From Fomitopsis serialis (Eukaryota > Basidiomycota > Agaricomycetes > Polyporales > Fomitopsidaceae): DNA of 64,000 nt. Position numbers and translations under genes: made by a program. The stretch is from the NCBI RefSeq assembly GCF_022376445.1, contig NW_025954961.1, positions 1,178,001-1,242,000 of the forward strand, read 5' to 3'. Shown here in pieces: positions 46,990 to 59,494 of this stretch. A model generated the notes under the pieces. The model had not been told where the DNA came from, made no database searches, and saw nothing but the letters and a program-made list of their open reading frames with translations. Position 1 is the stretch's first letter, and every line of letters begins with the position of its first letter.

Positions 46990-48085
46990 CCCACGGTAAC
47001 TTTCCTTGCGGGCCGAGTCAGACCACTAGCCGCAGTGCGGCTATCGATAATGAGACGCGGTCACGTGTAGCGCGTCATGGCCATCCCCGATTTGGGATGA
47101 CCAGTGGTTCGTCCTTGCCTTCATTCATCGAGACCTGCACATGCACAACGGCATACATTGCACACTGTCAGAGTGATGCCTGCCATTAATATCTGCGTGT
47201 ACACAGACTGCTGGACAGAAGTACTGGCTACCAGAGGGGAAACGCTGCGCCTGTGACCACTGTTGCTACGCAAAAGCCGTGACATGGCAGTCGCAGTGCG
47301 TATGGTGCGTAAAAAAGCTCAAGCGAGCCTCGGCTTCCTGAACCGCAGTGCGTAAGCAGCTATGATACCGCACTTCTCAGTTAACGCATGAACTGACATC
47401 TCATCGTCAAAGTACTAAGTATCATCTCATCCACTTAGGGACACAGGAGGTCTCGACAGAAAGTCAGCCCACCGGTGGCACGTACTTAGGGTCACATTCC
47501 CGCAGGGCCTCAGAGTTTGCCTCGGCGGTACCAAAGGCTAGGTTCAGAGGGTGCTGCGAGAGAGGTCGGGTGCAAGTCAAATGTCAATGTCCCACTTGGC
47601 ATGACACGCCTCCTCCTATCAATGAGGGCGCGTGAGGGAGGGAACAAGGTGAGATCGAGATTGAGATTTTAGCACCGCGACTAGTGATGTGCGCTAACCA
47701 TTCCGGACACATTCTAGGTACTGTCGTTAATTTCACCAAGTCTTCGTGTCCTCTGCGTCCGGCACAGAGGGTCGTTAGACGCGAATGTCTGGGACGCACC
47801 GGTTGATACTACGAGGTCAAGGGATGTCTGCAAAGACCCGGCTTTCACCAGCAGTCGTACAGTGGCTATGGAGCCACTGTGAATGTCGGGAAGTGCAACA
47901 GCCTGAGCTTGACGCGATATTGGTAGGAGAGCGATGCGCTCCTCCCCGTCGCGGTTAGAGCCACCTCATTGTCTCTGTCTAGATTGCGATTCAAGTCAGC
48001 ACCCTCTTTCTCGGCCAGAAGTGGGGGCTCCGTCTGTCGCTCAAATAGGCAGACTGACGCACGCGAGTGTGCTCAACTTGTCGCG

Positions 48086-50218
48086 ATGGCGTACTCGCTT
48101 CCCCTTGCGCAGCTATCGGCGTTCCTGCTCGCCGTCTTACTTGCCTATCGCTTCGTCAAGACCAGACGGCAGGCTCCTTTCCCGCCCGGCCCTCGAGGCT
48201 GGCCGATAATCGGTAACGTTCTCGACATCCCCACCGAGTATCAGTGGAAGACTTTCGCCCAATGGGGCGAGAAATGGGGTAAGCACGCCAGCCTTCAAGA
48301 TGGCCCGCTGCACGCTGACTCAAATGGCACAGGGGACATCATGTCGGTCAACGTCCTCGGACAACGCATGGTCATTATCAATTCCGCTCGAACTGCCGTC
48401 GAGGTACTCGACAGGAAGAGCTCCATCTACTCTGACCGCCCGCACATGGTCATGATCGGCGAAATTGTCGGCTGGACGCGCATCGTCTCGCTGCACAACT
48501 ACGGCCCTCGATTCCGCGAGACGCGCCGCCTCCTGTCGCAAATGCTCGGAAGCCGCGAGAAGGTCGGGTGGCTGGCGCCCGTGCTGGAGGCGGAGGAGCA
48601 CCGCTTCTTGTTGCGAGTCCTCAGGGACCCGGACAGCCTAGTCGCGCAGGTGCGGAAGTACGTCAGGCGTTACATTTGCTCTTCCTCTAAAGTCTTACTG
48701 ACGCATGTCTCAGGGCTGCCGGCGCCATCATCTTGTTACTAGCTTATGGGTACGAGGTGAAAGATGGCGAAGACCCGTACGTGGCCATTGTCGAGAAGGC
48801 CATGTCGGAGGTATCAGCCGCTGCGACTCCTGCCGCTTTTCTCGTGGACTCCTTCCCGATACGTAGGACCCATGTCGCTCACAGATCTTTCCGCGCATTA
48901 ACGACGATCTCCTTTAGTGCGCTATTTCCCGCCTTGGCTGCCTGGAGGCGGGTGGAAGAAGAACATTCCCGAGTACACGAAGGATCTCAACGCGATGTGC
49001 GACGTTCCTTACCAGTTCGTTAAGCAGCGCATGGTCAGTCTCAAACTCATACACCGTGGACCCACCAACCCGTCGCTCACGGTCTCGCGCTATGGCTGGC
49101 TAGGCAATTGGCACGTTTATTCCGAGCTTCACATCTCGCCTTCTCGAAGATAAGTTGGCAATGGAACGGGAGCAGCTCGTCAAAGACGCTGCGTCGTCTC
49201 TCTACGCTGGTTAGTAGGCCCGGACTCGTTAATACGACTGCCAAAGCTCACTCTGTTCCCTCAGGCGGTTCCGATACTGTTCGTCGCCTGCACTCGTGTA
49301 TAAATGTCAATACAGACTGACATGGCGTCCACAGACTGTATCCACTCTCACAGGCTTCTTCCTGGCGATGATGTGTTATCCTGAAGTGCAGGGGCGAGCA
49401 CAGGCGGAGATTGACTCGGTGATCGGCTCAGACAGACTGCCCGTTCTCGCCGATCGAGCGCGTCTTCCCTACGTCCACGCACTGTGCCTGGAACTTCTCC
49501 GATGGAACCCTGTTGCTCCTTTGGGTGTGTTGTTCGTACTGCTTCGCTGTGCCACTGAACGTCAAACATCCTCCAGCTATCCCTCACGTCTTGTCCCAGG
49601 ATGACATCTATGCAGGTTACTATCTGCCAAAGGGAACCATCGTGATGGCGAATGTTTGGTGAGTAACCACGGGTGGAAGGCGCGTATTCATCATATTTAA
49701 TCTTCATGCAGGAAATTCCTCCATGATCCGGAAACATACGCGAATCCGTTCAATTTCGATCCGAGTCGGTTTATTGCCTCCCAGAAGATGCCAGCGGAGC
49801 AGGACCCACGGTCCTACGCGTATGGCTTCGGTAGACGGTGTGTATGACAGGAGCTCACTCAAGCAACATTACTTACACGTACCTTGCCAGGATCTGTCCA
49901 GGTATGTGTGCCCATGATGTGGTCCGCAATGTGTCACGAAACTCTCGTAGGAATGTATCTCGCGGATGCCACAGTCTTCCTCGCTGTTGCCATGTCGCTG
50001 ACTGTGTTCGATATCCGGAAGCCTATAGTAGGCGGCGTCGAGGTGCAGCCCAACATGGAATTTACAAGCGGCGTCATCAGGTAGGTTTGCCTATCAGTTG
50101 TGAATAAGCACCGGATAACTAAAGGACTACCAGTCACCCACCTCCCTTCAAGTGTTCGATAAAGCAGAGGTCTGCCAAGGCTGAGGCCCTGATCCTCTCC
50201 GCGGATGCGAAGGCTTGA
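48086..50218 (+). CDS. Cytochrome P450 monooxygenase (first copy)
   Basis: Microsomal fungal P450 of the group often labelled O-methylsterigmatocystin oxidoreductase-like in basidiomycetes. Twelve exons (48086-48278, 48333-48657, 48714-48862, 48918-49033, 49104-49209, 49265-49278, 49335-49524, 49577-49658, 49712-49837, 49891-49901, 49951-50080, 50134-50218) give 508 residues with no frame error. Order: membrane helix LPLAQLSAFLLAVLLAYRFV, Pro-rich hinge FPPGPRGWPIIGNVLDIP, I-helix AGGSDTTVST (on a 14-base exon), ExxR in LELLRWNP, PERF-type FDPSRF, and heme-binding YGFGRRICPGMYLA. The heme cysteine is on an 11-base exon. The substrate is unknown. It differs clearly from the next two copies and represents an older duplication. 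Confidence 0.95.
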
Positions 50219-51503
50219 AGTCACCTTTGTTTTCATAGAGGGCCACACTTTTGAGTTTGCACGGTCTATACAAGTTTTTCGCCTTCATATATTCGATTCA
50301 CTACGACGCAATTAGAGGGCTCACTATCCCACGAACGGTTCCAGACTCTGGCAATCGTTATGGGTTGTAAAACTAAGTATACGGCGAGTATCTCAATCAG
50401 AATCGTCTTTATTATATCACTGGTCTGGTCGAAATCAACGCCTCCTTGAATCCTTGTCTGGCCGCCTCAATTTTGTCGACATGTCTGGATACGACCCTCA
50501 TCATGATCGCTCGACGCTCAGTGCCAGCTCAGTGCTCACGGTCGGAACAAAGAGTCAGGTGTCCGTGTTGTGCTGACGGGGCAGCAAGTTTTCATGGCAT
50601 CATTCCTCTGAGACTGATCGACCATGCAATGTATGTGTGGACTGACGCTGTCCATTGAATCCACACTGATCATGAAACCCGCCTCGGCGCTCAGACTGGA
50701 GGATCGTCTTTTCCTAGCCAAGGCGACGGTCCTATTCAGTTGCTCACCTCGTTAGGCGCGCGGCTATGTCGACTCCGACCGCCTCTCCAGTGACCATGCC
50801 GCTCAGAAATCCTCATCAACACTTCGTCCCCCGTCCCCACTTCAGAGGACGTTGGTCTGGTCTTCTGTCATGACATAGCCTTACACACGCAGCCAAATAC
50901 AAGGCGCCATACTATGCCAACAGCGACATGGTGGCAGGCAGAATGTGGTCAATACATTCCATCGGAATAACTAGGTTGTTGGAACACTATGGATGCCTAC
51001 GGATGCTCCGTTGACACGGCCTACTCAAGCTGGGCCTACTACACTGGCTGTACGAACGCATACGCGCTCAATTCGAAACTAGCAACTACAAGGTGAGCCA
51101 TCATTCATATCGGCGAATCTAGAACAACTGAGACACCAGCTTTGTCCTAGCCTGAGGCTGCGCAGGCTTCCGAGGTACTCTCACTTGTGGTTGCGACCTT
51201 TCTATCTTGAGGCTTGTCACGACCACATAATTCCAGGTAAGCATACTAATCTCGCTGGCATGTGACAATTCCATTCAACCCTCCCGAACTCAAGTTGATG
51301 AAGCGTACACCATCACTTAGCGTCATGGAATACGTGAACCGACATTGAGCTCCTTCAGGAATAGACTCAACTTCCGGGCGTCGTGCTACAGTATACGCGC
51401 CCAGTATCGGGACACAAGCGCCAGGCTAAGTTTGTTCGCTATAAATACCTATATCGAGCAGCTGTTGGGCTGGAACTCGCACACTTCAACTCTCACCACT
51501 AAC
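50219..51503. other. Intergenic between P450 copies 1 and 2
   Basis: Promoter region of P450 copy 2. From about 50467 it is homologous to the region before copy 3 (from 53964), with an extra block at roughly 50750-51170. No independent gene was recognised. Confidence 0.55.
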
Positions 51504-53940
51504 ATGGCTCTCATCAGACTCGTTGACGCCTTCGCCGCTGCACTACTACTGTGTATTTTGGCACGGTTCGTGACAAGTAGACGCCGAAAACGTCTACCCC
51601 CTGGTCCCTCTGGTTGGCCTGTCATAGGCAACGTTCTCGATATGCCTAAGTCGCACGAATGGCAGACATTTGCCAAATGGGGAGAGAAGTGGGGTAAGTC
51701 CGCGCACCGCTTGTTACTAAACTTACTATGTACTGAGCGAACTTTCAAGGAGACATCATGTCTGTCACTCTGCTTGACCAGCCAATGGTTGTCCTCAACT
51801 CATCGCATATTGCCGTTGACATGTTGGACAAGAAAAGTGCCATCTACTCTGACAGGCCAACATTCCCTGTATGTGGTCAAGTAATCGGGTGGGACCGCAC
51901 GTTGGTGTTCCTCCATTACGGTCCTGTCTGGCGGGAGACTCGTCGACTCTTCTCCCAGACAATCGGGACCCGTGTCAGTCTAATGCATCTATATGATCAT
52001 CTAGAACGCGAAGGCAATCGCTTCTTGGCTCGTCTCATGGTGCAGCCAGAGACGTTGTTCCAGCAAGTACGCGGGTACGACTCCTTCGCCAACATTTCCT
52101 CCTGTATGACCAACGGCATCTGGCAGTTTCACAGGTGCCTCCATTCTGAGCATTGCGTATGGTTACAACGTCGAGCGGGAAGACGATGAGCTTGTCCGAC
52201 TCGTTGACAAGGCCGTGGAAGAGTTCTCGTTGGCGTCTGCTCCCGGCGCGTATTTCGCTGATGCCCTGCCCACCCGTTCGTACCGTTCGGCTTAACGATA
52301 TAGCACGAGCTGATGTTGGCCCAGTCACAAGAGTCCCTGCATGGTTTCCTGGTGCAGGGTGGAAAAGACGGGCATTAGCCTGGCGTAGAGACCTCGAGGC
52401 CATGTGTGACTTGCCGTTCAATTATACCAAGCAACAAATGGCAAGTTCTGCTCCCTCAACCTCAACTCTGTAATGTTCTTCCTCAGCTCTTGTTACTGGC
52501 TTAGAAAACAGGCAAAGCGTTGCCCAGCTTCGTCGCTATGAATCTAGACCCAGCCGCTGATTCCGGACGCGAGTTCCTTGTCAAAAGCGCTGCTGCGTCG
52601 CTATACAGTGGTAAGAGGCCCTTCGTCCTCCTTTAGTGCAAATGTTAACGGATAGGCATCAGCCGGCGCTGACACCGTATGCTCCCCCATTGCAGCATGA
52701 ACACTATGCAGTACTAACGAACATGTATACAGACCGTATCGGCCATTTGTTCGTTTTTCTTGGCGATGATGTGTTTCCCGGATGCACAGAAGAAAGCACA
52801 GGCCGAGATAGACAGAGTTGTTGGGAACGACCGGCTTCCAAGGCTCACTGACCGCGACGAACTGCCATATGTCAGGGCCCTGACCTGGGAGGTCTTGCGA
52901 TGGCAGCCAATCGCTCCACTCGGTAAGTTGCATGTCTGGGACAGTAGCAGTGGACATTGGGTTGTAATTTCTTTGTCTAGGGGTACCGCACTACCTGACT
53001 GAGGACGACACGCATGAGGGGTACTTCTTGCCGAAAGGAACAATAGTCATTGCCAATATCTGGTTCGCCTGTGCAATGACATGGAGTTTGGCTATCTTGA
53101 CGTACTGATGAATTTGCAGGAGGATGCTTCGCGATTCTTCGCGGTATCCGAACCCAGACGTGTTCAATCCGGACCGCTTTCTACCTTCGAACGACGCAGA
53201 ACCAGAGTATGATCCTCGGCATATCGTGTTCGGATTTGGAAGACGGTAAGCCTCGTTTGTGCACAATCAGTGATCCAAAATATTGATAATTGTGCAGCGT
53301 ATGCCCAGGTTTGCATCCAAACTTCTTTTTACTGAACGAATCGCTGAACGAGAGCTCCAGGCTCACAACTTGCCGAAACATCTCTCTTCCTCATTTGTGC
53401 TTTGTCTCTGGCTGTCTTCGATATAACTAAGCCTATCGTCGACGGGACCGTGGTGGAGCCTTCGCTGGAGTACACGACGGGAACAATCAGGTACGCGGAG
53501 TTTGCCCGCCGGAGGGAACGTTCACTCAATAATGTGGATCCTTCCAGTCATCCGGTACCATTTGAATGCTCAGTCAAACCCCGTTCAGTCAAGGCTTCCA
53601 CGCTCGTCGCAGCAGTGAGCGATAGTGTCTTCTAAGGTCATTTCTTCGTCGTTCCCCATGTATTCCTTCATTTGTTCATGTTGGCAGACTACCAAATCAG
53701 CCAAGCGGTTGTCTCGAGAAGACCCAGTGGAGGCTAGCGGCCTGTTGTGCGTGGTTTGAACCTGCGTTATATCCGACATTGAGGTAGAGCTCCGCCATTG
53801 TGCACACAGTTGCATCACGCCGCTTCAGGCCCTACCTCAGTGTCCCATATCCTTCCGTGAATATACAGGAATAGTTGTTGTCCATCAAACTCAGGCTCAA
53901 AGTTCTCATTTCTCAGTAGCAGTTAGCGGCTGCAATTGCT
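50467..53940 (+). repeat. Tandem duplication unit A (P450 copy 2 with flanks)
   Basis: The promoter (AATTTTGTCGACATGTCTGG ...), gene and about 300 bases of 3' flank recur in the same order and orientation about 3.5 kb further on. Non-coding blocks such as GCTGACGGGGCAGCAAGTTT are shared. Confidence 0.85.
51504..53635 (+). CDS. Cytochrome P450 monooxygenase (second copy)
   Basis: Twelve exons in the same arrangement as copy 1 (51504-51693, 51750-52074, 52127-52275, 52325-52440, 52505-52610, 52663-52676, 52733-52922, 52981-53062, 53120-53245, 53298-53308, 53361-53490, 53548-53635), 508 residues, frame intact. Motifs: membrane helix [38 protein letters not shown]-helix SAGADTTVSAI with the 14-base exon, ExxR in [17 protein letters not shown], and heme motif FGFGRRVCPGSQLAE with the 11-base exon. 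Intron 4 (52441-52504) begins GC rather than GT. If intron 10 is retained, translation continues to an early stop that removes the normal C-terminus. Very close to copy 3. Confidence 0.95.
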
Positions 53941-55012
53941 GCGAATCCTTGGCCTGCTCAATTTTGTCGACATGTCTGGATACGATCCTCGTCATGATCG
54001 CTCGACGCTCAAGCGCTCACGGTCGGACGATCAGTCACTGAGTCAGGTGACCGTGTTGTGCTGACGGGGCAGCAAGTTTACATACATCATGACTCTGATC
54101 CACGGTGCAATGCCACTCTGTGGACTGACGCTGCTCATTGAATCCATGCATCATGAAACCCGCCTCAGCGCTCAGAATGACTGGGGGATCGTCTTTTCCT
54201 AGCCAAGGCGACGGCCCTATTCAGTTGCACACGTTGGCATGAGGTTGCGCGGGCTCCGAGGTATTCTCACTTGTGGTCGTGACCATCCTTATACGTTGAG
54301 CCTTCTCATGACCACATTATTCCAGGTACTTATGCTAATCGGATTGGGACCTCGCTGGCATGTGGCAATTCCACTCAATCCTCCCAAGCTCAAGTTCATA
54401 CGGCCGCCGCGACTTATTACGAGGACCTACGAGGACCCCCGGTTATAGGCGGAGATGTCTGATCCTCAGATTTGGGCTTTTGTGCTCAGATGCAATAATG
54501 CCAAATTTTGGTTCTTAGTCTGGATGAAACCAGGCCTCTGCGTATATTGTGGTTCATAATCATCAGGCATGGTTTCGGCGGACATCCATCCGGATGGAGG
54601 GATCATCGATCAGGCCTTACACGACACCACTTGTGTTGTCTCGTCAATCAACCGGTAAGGTGCGCGGGCGGCAGCGGTATCTGATGTGCGGGTAGGTCTC
54701 TCAGAGACAGATCATAGCGTGAAGCCACTGCTCGTCGACTCGGGCCCGGCATGCACAGAGAACTGATACATCCAAGACACATAGTGGCCGTAAGGCTTCT
54801 CCACCAATAACCGGGGGTCCTATAACTCCGCGTCATGGACCGTCATTGAGCTCCTTCAGTATTTCAACTCCTGGGCGTCGTGGTACAGTATACACGCCCA
54901 TGACTAGTATCGGGACACTAGCGCCAAGCTAGGTTCTTCCGCTATATTTAAGAGCGGCTGTTGTGTTGGAACTCATACACCTCAACTCTCACGCGCACGG
55001 CCCATCACCAAA
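53636..55012. other. Intergenic between P450 copies 2 and 3
   Basis: 3' flank of copy 2 (homologous to that of copy 3) followed by the duplicated promoter of copy 3. No independent gene was recognised. Confidence 0.55.
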
Positions 55013-57450
55013 ATGGTTCTCATAGGATTCGTTGACGCCTTGGCCGTTGCGCTACTAATGTGTATATTGGCACGGTTCGTGGCAGGCAGACGCCGAAAAC
55101 ATCTACCACCCGGTCCCTCCGGCTGGCCTCTGATAGGCAATGTCCTCGGTATGCCCACGTCGCATGAATGGCAGACGTTCGCAAAATGGGGAGAGAAGTG
55201 GGGTAAGTGTCACTCGCGCACCGCTTGTCACTATGCTGAGCGAAATTTCAAGGAGACGTCATCTCTATCACTCTGCTTGGCCAGCCAGTGGTCATCCTCA
55301 ACTCATCGCATGCTGCCGTTGATATGTTGGACAAGAAAAGTGCCATCTACTCTGACAGGCCAACATTCCCTGTATGTGGTCAAGTAATCGGGTATGACCG
55401 CACGTTGGTGCTCCTCCATTACGGTCCTGTCTGGCGGGAGACTCGTCGACTCTTCTCCAAGACGATCGGGACCCGTGACAGTCTAATGCATCTATCTGAT
55501 CGTCTAGAACGCGGAGGTCATCGTTTCTTGACTCGTCTCATGGCACAGCCGGAGACATTGTTCCAGCAAGTGCGCGGGTACGACTCTTTTCACCAACATT
55601 TCCTCCTGTATGATCAATGGCCACTGGCAGTTTCACAGGCGCCTCCATTCTGAGCATTGCATATGGGTACAACGTCGAGCGAGAAGACGATGAACTTATC
55701 CGACTCGTTGACAAGGCCGTGGAAGAGTTCTCGTTGGCGTCTGCTCCCGGCGCGTATTTCGCTGATGCCCTGCCCATTCGTTCGTACCGTTTAGCTCAAC
55801 GATACAGCAGGAATTGATGTTGGCCCAGTTATAAGAGTGCCTGCATGGCTTCCTGGTGCAGGGTGGAAAAGACGGGCATTGGCCTGGCGTAGAGACCTCG
55901 AGGCCATGTGCGACTTGCCGTTCAACCATACCAAGCAACAAATGGCAAGTTTCGCTCACTCAACTTCTCTGTAACATTCTTCCTCAGTTCTTGTTACTGG
56001 TTTAGAAGACAGGCAAAGCGTCACCCAGCTTCGTCTCCATGAATCTAATCCCAGATACTGATTCTGGACGCGAATTCCTTGTTAAAAGTGCTGCTGCGTC
56101 ACTGTACAGCGGTAAGAGACCCTTAGTCCTCCTCGACTGCAGATGTTGACGGATACGCATCAGCCGGCGCTGACACCGTATGTTCTTCCATTGTAGTGTG
56201 ACCACTACGCAGTACCAACGAACATCGCACACAGACAGTATCAGCCATTTGCTCGTTTTTCCTAGCAATGATGTGTTTTCCGGGCGCACAGAAGAAAGCA
56301 CAGGCCGAGATCGACAGAGTTGTTGGGAACGACCGGCTCCCAAGGCTCAATGACCGCGACGAACTGCACTATGTCAGGGCGCTCATCTGGGAGGTCTTGC
56401 GATGGCAGCCAATTGGTCCGCTCGGTAAGCTGGATGCCTAGAACAGTGTTCGCTGGCTCTGGGCGTTGGGTTATAATTTCTTCTTCTAGGGGTCCCGCAC
56501 CGCCTGACTGAGGACGACACGCATGCGGGGTACTTCTTGCCGAAAGGGACAATAGTCATCGCCAACATCTGGTGCGCCTGTGCAATGATATGCACTCTGG
56601 TCTTGACGTATTGACGCCTTTGCAGGAGGATGCTTCGTGATCCTTCACGGTATCCGAACCCAGAGGTGTTCAATCCGGACCGCTTTCTACCTTCGAACGA
56701 CGCAGAACCTGAGTATGATCCTCGGCATATCGTGTTCGGATTCGGAAGACGGTAAGCCTCGTTTGGGCACACAATCAATAATTTGAAATGTTGAGAATTG
56801 TGCAGCGTATGCCCAGGTTTGCATCCAAACTTCTTTTTACTGAACGAATCGCTGAACGAGAGCTCCAGGCTCACAACTTGCCGAAACATCTCTCTTCCTC
56901 ATTTGTGCTTTGTCTCTGGCTGTCTTCGATATAGCTAAGCCTATCGTCGACGGGAACGTGGTTGAACCTTCGCTGGAGTACACGACGGGAACGATCAGGT
57001 GCGCATAGCATGTTTGCCCGCCGGAGGGAACGTTCACTCAATAGTGTGGATCCTTGCAGTCATCCGGTACCATTTGAATGCTCAGTCAAACCTCGCTCAG
57101 CTAAAGCTTCCGCGCTCGTCGCAGCAGCAATGAGCGACAGTGTCTTCTGAGGTCATGTCTTCGCTGTTACCCATGTATTCCTTTATTCGTTCATGTCGGC
57201 AGGCTACGTTAGGCGGTTATCTTGAGAAGACCTGGTGGACGCTTGCGGCATTGTGTGCGTGGGTTCAGCTTGTGTTATATCCGACATTGCGGTGGAGCTC
57301 CACCATTATGCGCAGCTGCATCACGCCGCTTCAGCCCCTATCTTGTCCCATGTCCGTCCGCGCACAGGAATGCTTATGGTCTATCAGACTCAGACTGAAA
57401 GATAAATCTTCATAGGGCGAACGGTAGCGGCTAGCGGCTGCATCGTTGCT
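53964..57450 (+). repeat. Tandem duplication unit B (P450 copy 3 with flanks)
   Basis: Second unit of the 3.5 kb head-to-tail duplication. The end of the homology downstream is near the AGCGGCTGCA-type sequence found at 53930 and 57435. Confidence 0.85.
55013..57150 (+). CDS. Cytochrome P450 monooxygenase (third copy)
   Basis: Exons 55013-55202, 55253-55577, 55631-55779, 55829-55944, 56006-56111, 56164-56177, 56235-56424, 56490-56571, 56626-56751, 56806-56816, 56869-56998 and 57060-57150 give 509 residues with no frame error. Nearly the same protein as copy 2: LVDALA-type membrane start ([19 protein letters not shown]), [62 protein letters not shown]. Intron 4 (55945-56005) again has a GC donor. 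Intron 10 is identical in sequence to that of copy 2 although other introns have diverged. Confidence 0.95.
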
Positions 57451-58018
57451 GCAAATGCGTCAGAGCCATGGTCGTGAATTCGAATGGGGCCAACTTGCCA
57501 GATGTTTTTGCATCGTATGCCCAGGCTCCTGCCATGGGTTCTCTTCCTTGAATGGCTTTCTGAACCGGCGTCGAGGCGAAGGGTACCAGGGCAGGAATGT
57601 CAGTGTTCATCAAATTGTGGCAGCTTCCAGATGTACTCGGGCTGATTGTTTGCCTCCAATGCAGAAAACGCCGTTGACGTGAATCATTGAATTAAAGCCC
57701 CGAGCTTTCTACGAGATCTTGCCTCGGGACTGGGTTGAGGGTAGGCGATAAACATTCGACAGCACACTCCAGCGACGGCGATGGACTTGCTCGTCGACCA
57801 TGGGCCGCTTCGTGATTCCCCAAGACAGGCGGGTCGCGACCTTGCATCATCACCGCATGTCGTCCTCAAGGCATGCACGACCTCTATGATGCCAATGTCC
57901 GCAGTTGAGGTACCTGCCTCGCAGCGCACCCTATAAACGAGCAGAGAGCCTCGGTAAAGCGCCTCGGGCCCACTACCACCACCACCACCTCCTCCTCCCA
58001 CTCGAGCACTCAGCGGCT
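57151..58018. other. Intergenic downstream of the P450s
   Basis: 868 bases: duplicated 3' flank to about 57450, then unique sequence and the DUF6741 gene promoter. No clear gene. Confidence 0.5.
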
Positions 58019-58959
58019 ATGGCGTACCCGGCGTACGACACTCATCCTCAGATGCACCGATCCCTATCGTACGGACAACAGTACGCATATCCTCCGGCAG
58101 GCGTAGCATACAGCCAGCCACTCACCGGCACCCCTGGAGTGTATGATGTACGTAGTACCTATTGACGTTCGAAGTACTGTCTAACGATGTATCCCAGACA
58201 TATGGCCAGGGGAACTACCCGGCGGCGTACACGCCTGGACGTAGCATGAGTCAATACGGTAACTACGTCTCCTCAGTTTTGTTCACAGCTCTACTGAGCG
58301 CCCTTCTTAGCCTATGACGACATGAACATAAGGAACTCGTACTTTCCCGAGACCTACGCTTCCTCCGGTTACGCTACGCCTTACGCCCCCAACTTGTCCC
58401 GCCGCCGGTCATCCATGCACTCGCGGTCGCGCTCGCGCTCGCGGATGGGGCATGACGGCTACCGCGGGCTCGGTAGCACCTTGATCAAGTTCAAGCGCAA
58501 GGGCGGTTTCCGTTCCGGTGTCACGCTCGGCGAGGCCATGTCGAACGCGATGTTGTCCGGCAACGATTCCTACTCCCACTACGACTTCAACGCCGACCAC
58601 AGGGGAAAGATCATTCTGAAAATTCGAGTGAGTACCGATTGGATTCCCTGCACTACGAACACCCTTCTCATCTATCAATTTGCAAACAGTGGACTGGCTA
58701 TACGTCAATGACGTATGAGCTGCCGGTCGATAACTATGATGGACGCGTAGAACTCCAGACGCTCGCCAGGCGTGTGGCTCGCGCTTGCGTACATTTCATT
58801 CAGGTGCGATGAGATACTTGAAGTGGGCTGTCCTCTTCATATGCTCATCTTGTTTATTTGCAGACGAACATGATTCCCGTTTCTTGGGATCGCGTGACCA
58901 TCTACCACCTGGAGGAAATATCTATTGGAACATGGCAGCCAGTACTCTCTACCAGCTAG
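58019..58959 (+). CDS. DUF6741-type basidiomycete protein
   Basis: Uncharacterised Agaricomycete family, function unknown. Starts MAYPAYDTHPQMHRSLSYGQ with a Tyr/Gln/Pro-rich N-terminus in several small exons (58019-58149 region, 58200-58258, 58314 onward), then an Arg/Ser patch (RRRSSMHSRSRSRSR) and the conserved domain: GLGSTLIKFKRKGGFRSGVT, LGEAMSNAMLSGNDSYSHYD, HRGKIILKIR, then after an intron WTGYTSMTYELPVD, LQTLARRVARACVHFIQ and IPVSWDRVTIYHLEEISIGT followed by WQPVLSTS to the stop at 58957-58959. The start and stop fit the family's usual size. DUF number assigned from memory of the ARACVHFIQ and YHLEEI motifs. Confidence 0.7.
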
Positions 58960-59494
58960 AGCTGTATGGCATGCAAGCCTTCCCAACCCAAACCTGCTCG
59001 CCGTACTGTCCCCGGTCGCAGTCGCGTCCTGTTATTTATCAGCGCAGTCCAATCGCTTCATTTATCGTTTCAAGGCGTTTCTGGGGACATCGACCTTGAA
59101 ACGCCACAGCCTCACATAGAACATTTCTTTTCCATTATTCCATGCCTCTTTTATGGAATGGACAATACGTTTTCAACTGTCCCAGGTGTACTTGTAGTTG
59201 CCAGATTTCTCTTCATCCATGGGTCGATAGTTGACAATGTACGGAAGTCCCACACGTTGTACGCTCCGCGACGAGATTCGGCGTACTGCGCATGTTGTCA
59301 TAGTTGACCACGCTGTTTGTGTGCATACTACATCCTCCGAGGCCGCATTGGTGCGACGCAAGAAGATTAATCTTCATTGTTCAACGTCAACGGATACCAT
59401 TTTCGGAAATGCGGGACATGCCGAATCACACAGCTCGATCAGCTCTCAATCGACGTCTCGACTTGCTAGTGCATGCAAGACCAGAGGCCGATGC
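58960..59494. other. Intergenic upstream of TAD1
   Basis: 535 bases. The frame of TAD1 stays open upstream to 59231 but that extension shows no conservation, so I treat it as promoter/5' UTR. Confidence 0.45.

Larger units (their letters stand above)
45788..48085. other. 2.3 kb gene-free gap before the P450s
   Basis: Contains a diverged inverted repeat (45849-46086 against 46764-46989), an AT-rich middle with a 24-base tandem duplication, and about 1 kb before the first P450 in which I see nothing definite. Short frames here carry no recognisable domain. Confidence 0.5.

Noticed and set aside
53298..53400. Frameshift after the heme motif of P450 copies 2 and 3
   Set aside because: The sequence after CPG is a normal 52-base intron; splicing gives [13 protein letters not shown] in both copies.
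44490..57150. Secondary-metabolite cluster
   Set aside because: Three P450s and one dehydrogenase are close together, but no PKS, NRPS, terpene synthase, transporter or regulator is present.
57446..57682. Small open frame with a CIVCPG-like sequence resembling a P450 heme motif
   Set aside because: No flanking P450 sequence; the match is a few residues only.
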